Of a DNA stretch of 64,000 nucleotides, positions 24,994 through 31,889 are shown in pieces. The stretch covers positions 72,764-136,763 of the forward strand of contig NZ_JAFFQR010000084.1 of assembly GCF_020736845.1 (NCBI RefSeq), given 5' to 3'. How positions within the stretch are numbered: the first letter of the stretch is position 1; each line of letters begins with the position of its first letter. This DNA comes from Paenibacillus farraposensis (lineage in GTDB: Bacteria > Bacillota > Bacilli > Paenibacillales > Paenibacillaceae). The notes under the pieces were generated by a model that was not told the DNA's origin, ran no database searches, and was given only the letters and a program-made list of their open reading frames with translations. Both the position numbers and the translations under genes were made by a program.

Positions 24994-25743
24994 TTATCTT
25001 CTTCCCAACTCCCGGATGCGGTCCTGAAACGCGCGGGCAGCGGAGGCGGGGTCCGGGGCTTTCGTAATGGCGGAGCCAACAATGAGAACCTCCGGCTCCA
25101 ACGCCAGCACCCACGGCAGCGACTCCTTCGTGATCCCGCCCGCAACGGCGATCCGAAGTCCCGTTGGGCTTTCGCATGTGGAACCGCGGACACCAGATAC
25201 GTCGGAAACTATACCTCTGGGCAGCGCGTCGCTAGCACCGATCCCACTGGTTCTATTGATCCCGCTCTCATCGGTATCCGTAGTGGCTCCATATGCGCCC
25301 AACCCAGTCAGGCGGGAGCCGCCGCCCTCCTGCTGGTCCTTGCTGACATGGACGCAATGGACTGCCTCCCGGTACCGGGCAAGTGCAGCCTGTTCCTCCG
25401 GCGTCGTATGGAGCAGGTCGATCATGACCTGCCTGTCCCATGTCCGCGCCGTCTTCATGCAGAAATCAACGGTGACTAACGGAGCGGAGCCCATGACTGT
25501 CGTCACATCGGCCCCTGCCTTATAGCATAGCTCGAACTCGTATTTTGCGTTATCGAAGGTTTTGACATCCGCTACGATTGTCTTGTGGGGAAACTCACGC
25601 TTTATCGCTTCCACGGACGCCATGCCAAATTCTTTGATCAGCGAAGTGCCGACTTCGATCCAATCGATATAAGGCTCCGCCAATCTCCCCATATTGATGG
25701 CCTCCTGTATGCTCATCCGGTCCAGCGCCAGTTGAATGTTCAT
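24994..25743 (-). CDS. hxlA: 3-hexulose-6-phosphate synthase-like protein (OMPDC superfamily)
   Basis: A TIM-barrel member of the HPS/KGPDC/OMP decarboxylase superfamily. The signature VADVKTFDNAKYEFELCYKA near 57-76 has the D-x-K-x-x-D active-site pattern, GADVTTVMGSA follows, and the phosphate loop AVAGGI...EVLIVGSAITKA is near the end. Family members aldol-cleave or form 3-hexulose 6-phosphate (ribulose 5-phosphate plus formaldehyde) or decarboxylate 3-keto-gulonate 6-phosphate. It is about 40 residues longer than usual because of a polar Gly/Ser/Asp/Thr insert between HVSKDQQEGG and LRIAVAGGI. ATG 25743 overlaps the MFS stop (ATGA). The exact reaction is uncertain. Confidence 0.75.
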   Translation of the reverse strand: MNIQLALDRMSIQEAINMGRLAEPYIDWIEVGTSLIKEFGMASVEAIKREFPHKTIVADVKTFDNAKYEFELCYKAGADVTTVMGSAPLVTVDFCMKTARTWDRQVMIDLLHTTPEEQAALARYREAVHCVHVSKDQQEGGGSRLTGLGAYGATTDTDESGINRTSGIGASDALPRGIVSDVSGVRGSTCESPTGLRIAVAGGITKESLPWVLALEPEVLIVGSAITKAPDPASAARAFQDRIRELGRR

Positions 25744-27041
25744 CTTGTAGACACCTCAAGCTTTCCCCCCGTAGACGATTCCGCCGCTTTCCGGGATCTG
25801 CCCACGGTTATAGTCAAAATTGCGGACAGCAGAAGCGAACCGGCCATAAAGAGATATGAAGCGCCGAAGCCGCCAGTGGAGCTGTTCAGGTAGCCGACGA
25901 TGTACGATCCGGCAAAAGAACCGAGCGCCCCCATACTGTTAATCAGCGCCATGGCGCCGCCTGAGACGTTCCGGGGCAAAATTTCCGGCATGATGGCGAA
26001 AAACGGTCCGTAAGGGGCATACATGGCTGCGCCGGCGATGATTAGCAGAATAAAGGAAATCCAGAAATGATCCGCTCCCAGCAAATAAGAAGCGTAGAAG
26101 GCGACGGCGCCTACCATCAGAAACGGCCAGACAAAGGCTTTACGGTTCTCCATCTTATCCGAAAAGTATGACGCTGTCAGCATGCCGATTACCGCGAGCA
26201 CATAAGGTATGGAGGTCAGCCACCCTGTGGCAACCATGCTCATGTCCGGAGCGACCTTGATAATCGAAGGAAGCCACATTACGAAGCCGTAGACACCAAT
26301 GCTCCAGAAGAAATACTGCAGGCACAGACGGATGACAAGCGGCGATCGGAACGCTTCGCCGTAGTTCTTGACAGGCTTCAGTCCCTTCTGTTCTTCATGC
26401 AAAGCACTCTCAAGCTCTTTTTTCTCCTGTGAGGTCAGCCAGTTCGCTTCCGCAGGCTTGTCGTTGACGAGCTTCCACCAGAAGAACGCCCAAATAATCG
26501 GAGGCAGACCTTCAATGATGAACATCCATCTCCAGCCGACAGCAGCTACGAGATAACCGGAGACAATCGACATCCACAGCACGGTTGCGGGATTGCCAAG
26601 GATGAGAAAGGTGTTGGCGCGTGAGCGCTCTTTTTTCGTGAACCAGCGGCTCAGAAAGACAAGCATTGCAGGCATGACTGCGCTTTCAACAACGCCGAGA
26701 CAGAACCGGATAACGATGAGAACATGAACGTTATCGACGATACCAGTAGCTGTCGCCAGCAGTCCCCACAAAATCAGCGAACCGAACACGAGCTTCTTGG
26801 CGCTCTTGTTCTCGGCGTAATGGGCGCCCGGCACCTGGAAGAAGAAGTACCCTAAGAAGAAGAGCGCGCCCAGCAGTGAAGACATCCCCGCCGAAATTTG
26901 CAAATCCTTGGCCATGCCGGCAGCCGCACCGAAGCTGTAGTTCGCCCGGTCGAGATAGGCAAGGCTGTACGTTACAAAGACAATCGGCATCAGACGCAGC
27001 CAGCGCGAAGCGACAAAGCCGCCTTTGTTCGAGTTGTTCAT
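25740..27041 (-). CDS. MFS transporter, anion:cation symporter type
   Basis: 433 residues with about 12 membrane helices. It resembles hexuronate/glucarate-type permeases (ACS family): YSLAYLDRANYSFGAAAGMA at the first helix, FFQVPGAHYAENKSAKKLVF with the MFS loop, and RFCLGVVESAVMPAM. ATG 27041 follows AGGAGTGAGAACGAG and overlaps the stop of the kinase gene; its own stop overlaps hxlA. As the only transporter in the operon it should import the operon's sugar or sugar acid. Confidence 0.85.
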   Translation of the reverse strand: MNNSNKGGFVASRWLRLMPIVFVTYSLAYLDRANYSFGAAAGMAKDLQISAGMSSLLGALFFLGYFFFQVPGAHYAENKSAKKLVFGSLILWGLLATATGIVDNVHVLIVIRFCLGVVESAVMPAMLVFLSRWFTKKERSRANTFLILGNPATVLWMSIVSGYLVAAVGWRWMFIIEGLPPIIWAFFWWKLVNDKPAEANWLTSQEKKELESALHEEQKGLKPVKNYGEAFRSPLVIRLCLQYFFWSIGVYGFVMWLPSIIKVAPDMSMVATGWLTSIPYVLAVIGMLTASYFSDKMENRKAFVWPFLMVGAVAFYASYLLGADHFWISFILLIIAGAAMYAPYGPFFAIMPEILPRNVSGGAMALINSMGALGSFAGSYIVGYLNSSTGGFGASYLFMAGSLLLSAILTITVGRSRKAAESSTGGKLEVSTR

Positions 27042-28000
27042 CTCGTTCTCACTCCTGTCAGATGATAGTGAAGATATGCCTTAAGCTCTTCCTTAGTCGG
27101 GTATCCGTCGTGGTCGCCTACAGACTGCACCGCAATCGAGCCAATTGCGTTTCCCTGCCGAATTGCTTCGGTGATGCTTAACCCCCTCAGAAGTCCCGCG
27201 ATCAAGCCTGTGGCAAAGCCATCCCCGGCCCCGACCGTATCCACAACCTTCTTCACCTTGAAGCCCTGAACCGTCCCCTCTTCATTCGGGGTGCGGAAAT
27301 ATGCTCCTTCCGGTCCCAGCTTGACGGCAACAAGCGAAACGCCCTGGTTCAGATAAAAATCGGCGATTTTCTTCGGGTCCCTTGAGCCAGTCAGGAATTC
27401 CCCCTCTTCGATCCCCGGCAGCACCCAGTCCGCCCGGCAGGCCAGATCGTTAATGACCGCCCTCATCTCCTCTTTCGAAGACCAGAGCGAAGGACGCAGA
27501 TTGGGGTCAAAAGAGACGGACCTGCCCGCACCCTTCATCGTCTCCATCGTCGCATAGGCGAATGCGCGTGTGCTCTTCGTCAGCGCGGGCGGAATGCCGG
27601 TCATGTGCAGATGTCGGAAGCCGGTCAAATAGCCGGAGTCTACATCAGCCTCGCCAAGCGAGCTTGCGGCGGAACCTTTCCGGAAATACTGCACTTGCGG
27701 ATCGCCCTCCAGCACCTTCGACTTCAGCTGGAACCCGGTGGGATAGCGGGAATCGTGGGTAATCCCGTGGATGTCCACCTGCTCCCTGGCGAGATACTCC
27801 GCGATATAATTGCCGAAGGCATCCTCGCCCAGCCTGCTGATCCACCCGGAAGATAGTCCAAGTCTCGAGAGGCCGACGGCAACATTAACCTCCGCCCCGG
27901 CGAGGCGGCGGATGAAGGTGTCAATGTCCTTCAAGGGGCCGGGTTGGCCCGCTACGAACATGACCATAGCCTCTCCAAAAGTTACCGAATCTTTTAACAT
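27038..28000 (-). CDS. PfkB-family sugar kinase (KdgK-like)
   Basis: A ribokinase-type kinase. It has the GEAMV start, the N-terminal glycine motif RRLAGAEVNVAVGLSRLG, and the C-terminal motif VVDTVGAGDGFATGLIAGLL with the catalytic Asp near residue 255 and anion hole GAGD. It resembles 2-keto-3-deoxygluconate and fructose kinases. The second ATG (28000) is preferred; AAGGAGG is 10 bases upstream of it and only 2 from ATG 28009. It overlaps the MFS start by four bases. It probably phosphorylates the sugar made by the upstream isomerase/epimerase-like enzyme. Confidence 0.83.
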   Translation of the reverse strand: MLKDSVTFGEAMVMFVAGQPGPLKDIDTFIRRLAGAEVNVAVGLSRLGLSSGWISRLGEDAFGNYIAEYLAREQVDIHGITHDSRYPTGFQLKSKVLEGDPQVQYFRKGSAASSLGEADVDSGYLTGFRHLHMTGIPPALTKSTRAFAYATMETMKGAGRSVSFDPNLRPSLWSSKEEMRAVINDLACRADWVLPGIEEGEFLTGSRDPKKIADFYLNQGVSLVAVKLGPEGAYFRTPNEEGTVQGFKVKKVVDTVGAGDGFATGLIAGLLRGLSITEAIRQGNAIGSIAVQSVGDHDGYPTKEELKAYLHYHLTGVRTR

Positions 28001-28016
28001 GACTGCCATTCCTCCT

Positions 28017-28889
28017 TCAGTCTCTCTCTTTTCGTCCCTTTTCAGGCATGCCTTGAGCTTGCCGTAGCATCTTCAAATATCCTGAAAGACTATCCGGTCC
28101 AGGAATCGTAAACTCAATCGCCCGGAACGCGCGTTCCGGCAAATAAGCCAACAGCACTCGCCAGAACGCATCTTCTTCCTGGGGAATGGGAACCGTTTGC
28201 AAAGTATTGTCGTCCGAATATACGACATGCTTGAAGTGAATGTAGGCGGTGTAAGGAGCCAAATCCAGCGCCGCCTTCACGGGCTCCTCTCCTGCATACA
28301 TCCAGTTGCCGGTATCGAACGTCATTCGCACTCCGTCGAGCCCGGAACGCTCCACCGTCTGGAAGAACGCTTTCAAATTTCCGGCGTTGCCTCCATGTGG
28401 CGTTTGGTCGTTCTCGATCAGTAGGGTCAACTGTCCATGCAAGACCCGGTACTGATCAAGCAGGCCCCCCAGACGGGTCAGCTGCTCGTCGCTGCTCCGG
28501 CTTGCCTGGCCTTCCGAAGCCTTCCGGACCCCGGGTGCTTCCGTCACATTTTCCTCTGTATCGGCCTCGGCCGCTGCCATGAAATGCCCAAGCGATACCT
28601 TCAGCATCTCCGGCCTTAGAATCGCCGCCTCCTCCAGAATCTCCGACAGCTGCGTTTCATTCAGCCTTCCGGATTCGTCCCACAGCTCCATCGGAACCGA
28701 ATATACGCAGCGCAAGCCGCTGTTCCGGTTGGCTTCGCAGCAATCCGCAAGCGGCAACTTGCTCGGCGGGAACAATTCTCGCCTGATTTCGATGCCGTCT
28801 GCGCCGGCGGCGCGAACCGTCGGCGTCCATTCATGCTGCAGGCCGGGTGTATTGCCAAATACAGAGGTTGGAACAAAGACCGCCTTCAT
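28017..28889 (-). CDS. Sugar phosphate isomerase/epimerase-like TIM barrel protein
   Basis: A xylose isomerase-like (AP endonuclease 2 superfamily) protein: GADGIEIRRELFPP, LLIENDQTPHGGN, VRMTFDTGNWMYAGEEPVKA and YIHFKHVVYSDD give the metal-binding Glu, Asp and His positions. ATG 28889 is chosen for its AAGGAGGATGACAAT spacing. It is the first gene of the operon, directly behind the promoter and LacI-type operators. A polar insert of about 25 residues (EADTEENVTEAPG... to SRSSDEQ) interrupts the barrel relative to relatives. It probably epimerises or isomerises a free keto-sugar before phosphorylation. Confidence 0.75.
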   Translation of the reverse strand: MKAVFVPTSVFGNTPGLQHEWTPTVRAAGADGIEIRRELFPPSKLPLADCCEANRNSGLRCVYSVPMELWDESGRLNETQLSEILEEAAILRPEMLKVSLGHFMAAAEADTEENVTEAPGVRKASEGQASRSSDEQLTRLGGLLDQYRVLHGQLTLLIENDQTPHGGNAGNLKAFFQTVERSGLDGVRMTFDTGNWMYAGEEPVKAALDLAPYTAYIHFKHVVYSDDNTLQTVPIPQEEDAFWRVLLAYLPERAFRAIEFTIPGPDSLSGYLKMLRQAQGMPEKGRKERD

Positions 28890-28951
28890 ATTGTCATCCT
28901 CCTTCATGCTCAGATCGACCTATGAGGTTCCCAGAAAAGCCAATCTCTTTG

Positions 28952-28977
28952 TAAATCGATTTAGTAAACCGATTTAC
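28952..28977 (-). promoter_or_regulatory. Two adjacent LacI-type operators
   Basis: TAAATCGATTTA (28952-28963, perfect palindrome) is followed directly by GTAAACCGATTTAC (28964-28977, near-perfect). They lie just downstream of the -10 box of the operon promoter, where bound repressor would block initiation. The LacI-family gene at 29424 is the likely binder. Confidence 0.75.
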
Positions 28978-28992
28978 GTAATTCTTGAGTTC

Positions 28993-29021
28993 ATTATAAT
29001 CCTGGCGTCTTCGTTTTGCAA
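28993..29021 (-). promoter_or_regulatory. Promoter of the sugar operon
   Basis: On the minus strand TTGCAA (29016-29021) and TATAAT (28993-28998) are separated by exactly 17 bases, followed by the two operators and the first gene's start at 28889. Confidence 0.8.
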
Positions 29022-29049
29022 GCCCTTTCATTAAAGCGTTATCTTAATT

Positions 29050-29348
29050 CTAAAAGGGAGAAAATAGGCCTAGGTGATTGCATCCAGTGAAGGAATTTAT
29101 CGGTCAACGGGTATTCCCAGAATAAAAACGTCACTTTTCCACCCACGGTCATTGGCGTTGTTCGTAGGTTACTCTTCCAACTAGCTCTGGCCTCAAATCC
29201 AGATCGTGTTCCTTGGCCCGTGTATTTGTCTCCTGCTTCTATCAGATTCCGCCTCGCGGTGCAAACCTGGTCTATATTTAACGTTAGTTACTCGCCAGCC
29301 CCAGTTCTGGACTTTCACCCTGAAGATATCGCCCATTGCTAGGCGTAC
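29050..29348 (-). mobile_element. 5' fragment of a group II intron (ribozyme domain I)
   Basis: Read on the minus strand from 29348, the sequence begins GTACGCCTAGCAATGGGCG and carries phrases typical of bacterial group II intron 5' regions: AGGGTGAAAGTCCAGAACTG, GAGGCGGAATCTGATAGAAG and AAGGAACACGATCTGG. Only about 300 bases remain, with no reverse transcriptase gene and no domain V. It begins right after a terminator hairpin, a site preference known for bacterial class C introns, and lies between the lacI terminator and the operon promoter on the same strand. Identification is from memory of intron sequences and needs a covariance search. Confidence 0.55.
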
Positions 29349-29349
29349 T

Positions 29350-29396
29350 ACAACAAAGACAGCTCCCGGTCCCAGACCTGAAGCTGTCTTTGTTAA
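29350..29396 (-). terminator. Terminator of the lacI-family gene
   Basis: AACAAAGACAGCT (29352-29364) and AGCTGTCTTTGTT (29382-29394) form a perfect 13-bp stem, about 30 bases past the repressor stop. On the minus strand the intron fragment starts immediately after it. Confidence 0.8.
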
Positions 29397-29423
29397 AAAT
29401 GAATTTTGTCCCTCTCAACACAT

Positions 29424-30434
29424 TCAACGGGCCTGGCCAGATGATTCTCGCACCGCAAGCTCGCATTCAAAGACGAACTCGGCCGCATCCGGCGCCTTCT
29501 CCGACCGGATGCGGGTGATCAAGCGCTCAGCCGCCTTTCTGCCCATCTCCAGCGAAGGCTGGTTGATCGTCGTCAGCGTCGGCGTCAACAGGTGGGCGAA
29601 TGGAATGTTGTCGAATGCGACCAGTGCCAAATCCTCTGGCACCCGCAGCCCCTGTTCCTTAACAAAAGCAAGTGCTTCAAGCAGAACCAGATCATTACCC
29701 GCAATGAGCGCCGTCGGCGGCTCCGGCCCCTCTAATCGCTTGCGAAAGCGGTCTTTAAGCAAGGAAATTTCCGCATTAATGATGTTGTTACATATCTCGT
29801 AGTCCAGACCGAGCACACTCATGGCCGCCCGGAACCCCTCCGTCCGCTCGGTTCGCGTGCTGATTGTGAGCGGTCCCGTAGCCAAGGCGATGCTCCGATG
29901 CCCCAGCGACGCCAGATGATCCACTGCCCGGGTGACTGCCTCCCGGTTATTGACCACAATTGTATCCGCTTTTACGTTTTCTACGCGACGGTCCATGAAG
30001 AGGATCGGATATCCCTGCTCGGCGAGGCTTTCATATAATGGCCCGTTCTTGCCCGTAGGCAAGAGAATTATACCGTCGACCTGCTTGGTCAGCAGCATTT
30101 CGGCATATTTCTTCTCCTTTTCCTCGTCCTCGTCGCTGTTACACAGAATGACGCTGATATTCTGCTCCTGGCAATAGTCCTCGATGCCCCGGCAGATTTC
30201 CGTGGAGAGCCGGTGCATAATGTTGGCCACGATGACGCCGACCGCACCGGTCCGCTTCTGCTTCAGCCCTCTGGCAAGCACGTTGGGCCGGTAGTCGAGG
30301 GCCTTGATCGCTTCTTCGATTTTGATCCGCGTCTCCTGACCCATATGCTGGTATCTTTTGTTTAGAAATTGGGATACGGTGCTTTTGGATACGCCGGCGC
30401 GCGACGCCACATCCCCGATTGTCGCTTTTCCCAC
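29424..30434 (-). CDS. LacI-family transcriptional repressor
   Basis: 336 residues. The N-terminal HTH is TIGDVASRAGVSKSTVSQFL, followed by the hinge YRPNVLARGLKQKRT and a periplasmic-binding-like core (IVANIMHRLSTEICRGIEDY, ALIAGNDLVLLEAL, LALVAFDNIPFAHLLTPTLT). GTG 30434 follows GGAGTAGAGAACT. It sits upstream of, and on the same strand as, the sugar operon but has its own terminator. It most likely binds the TAAATCGATTTA operators at 28952-28977 and responds to an intermediate of the pathway. The sequence style is close to KdgR-type regulators. Confidence 0.88.
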   Translation of the reverse strand: MGKATIGDVASRAGVSKSTVSQFLNKRYQHMGQETRIKIEEAIKALDYRPNVLARGLKQKRTGAVGVIVANIMHRLSTEICRGIEDYCQEQNISVILCNSDEDEEKEKKYAEMLLTKQVDGIILLPTGKNGPLYESLAEQGYPILFMDRRVENVKADTIVVNNREAVTRAVDHLASLGHRSIALATGPLTISTRTERTEGFRAAMSVLGLDYEICNNIINAEISLLKDRFRKRLEGPEPPTALIAGNDLVLLEALAFVKEQGLRVPEDLALVAFDNIPFAHLLTPTLTTINQPSLEMGRKAAERLITRIRSEKAPDAAEFVFECELAVRESSGQAR

Positions 30435-30604
30435 AGTTCTCTACTCCTCTGCCCGATTATATTCCTACTATATGACGCATCGGAGTGCTTTGTCTAATTA
30501 GATACTTAGCCCGGGAACCGTAGTTATACTTGCTTATGATGACTTATTGGGAGGTTACTTTTACGGTTAATGCTGCTATGGTCATACCCCTATCAAGTAA
30601 ACAG

Positions 30605-30810
30605 GACTAAAAAGACACTTTTAGCAGCAGCCGTTTCTCGGTCTTCAATAGGGGAACGGTTGTTTAATTTTTTCTGGAATCTACTTTGGTTATTGAATCA
30701 GATATTTCACATACCTGTTGTTCTGCCTCAGCTAAGATTTCGGATTTGCTTAAATAAATCTTTTCTGTTTTCAGGTGAGAAAAAAAGGACTCTATGCAGG
30801 TTCCCCTAAA
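30605..30810 (-). mobile_element. IS3-family transposase 3' remnant
   Basis: On the minus strand, CIESFFSHLKTEKIYLSKSE then EILAEAEQQVCE is the signature C-terminal region of IS3/IS150-type OrfB transposases (the DDE glutamate lies in IESFF). After a frame change the sequence continues YNQSRFQKKLNNRSPIE, the expected end. The adjacent minus-strand CTGTTTACTTGATAGGGG resembles the terminal sequence of such elements. The rest of the element is gone. The 30435-30600 stretch toward lacI has no other supported feature. Confidence 0.65.
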
Positions 30811-30915
30811 ACGTCTTTTGATAATACAAATATGAGCCAAACTGTAATTAAGATGCATATTGTCAGAATAGTAACTAGCAGTAGTCCTTCTTGTTCTGCC
30901 CGAAAAAAATCATTA

Positions 30916-31640
30916 TTATTGCTGTTCCGCAGGTATGGTTGCAATAATGTCTTTCCCTTTATTAGGAAGGGATTTTTCGCCCTCATAGATGACATTTCCA
31001 TTTTCATCGAAAGTTCCAAATTTAACTTGCTCTGTCTTCCACAAGTCCTTAAAGAAATCTATTTTCCCTGTGAAGGATGGTCGATCTCCCCATTCCTTAC
31101 TACTTACTTGGAGCACATTTGGAATCACACTCTTGTTGTTTGGTTTATTCATGCTTATTTGGCCTTCCCATTTAACCCAAGCAGCCCCATCTTTAACCTC
31201 AGCATATTGAGCTATTCCTCTATAGGCATAAATAAAGCTGTTGCTCTTTTTGTTGGGAAGTAATAAGTTCCTCCATCCCCTCCTTCTTCAGTGCCGGCGA
31301 GTTCCTCATGTAGAGAAATCCTTGGTAATTGGATAGCTGCGTTTCTGGATTCTTCTAGTTTATTGCTGGCAAAGCGTTGAAGTAGAGTTTGACTAGGCTT
31401 ATAAATAACAACTGTTTTGGAATCAGGATTCCACAGTACTTTTGCATTTAATGCTTCCCCTATAAAACGAAAAGGTACATATACAGCGCCTTCTTTAACA
31501 GTAGGATTTACCCCCACAGAAACCTTCTTATCGTTGACAAACGCACTATTACTACCCACGGTTAGTTCAGTTTATTTTTCTCTGAATCGGTTACCGTAAC
31601 CGTGCCATTGAAATTATGGCCTCTTTTTGTTTTAAACTTT
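30916..31640 (-). pseudogene. Broken copper amine oxidase-like stalk-domain protein
   Basis: Reads on the minus strand in three frames. The first is GTVTVTDSEKNKLN (about 31600). One missing T would join it to LTVGSNSAFVNDKKVSVGV and AVYVPFRFIGEALNAKVLWN, a typical stalk domain. Near 31240 an A5 run needs a sixth A to continue from YYFPTKK into SNSFIYAYRGIAQYAEVKD, WVKWEGQISMNKPNNK and the end IATIPAEQQ at 30916. Two single-base losses in homopolymers have therefore destroyed it. The signal peptide is not found. Intact relatives are secreted wall-associated proteins. Confidence 0.65.
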
Positions 31641-31889
31641 CATACTGGAAGGAAATGATCCGGGTGTAGTGAATTCAACAGCGTCAAGTTAGTTCAAAAT
31701 ATATTTTAATCACAAATTAAAGTTTTAATAAATAAGTTTATTCATTGGATTAAAACATCATAAATGAATGTTATTAGCATATATTACGTCATATATATTG
31801 AAAAACCCTCCTGCTTTGTGTTACAACTTTATATAGACAGATAAATTTAATTCAGGCATATATCTCAATAAGTGGAGGGAATAAATTTA

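Noticed and set aside
29206-29802. 198-codon plus-strand frame over the lacI 3' end and intron fragment
   Set aside because: It overlaps the convincing LacI repressor on the other strand and the ribozyme-like segment; no ribosome binding site.
30792-31019. 75-codon minus-strand membrane peptide
   Set aside because: One hydrophobic run (GLLLVTILTICILITVWLIF) is present, but the frame overlaps the stalk pseudogene and IS remnant and lacks a start site.
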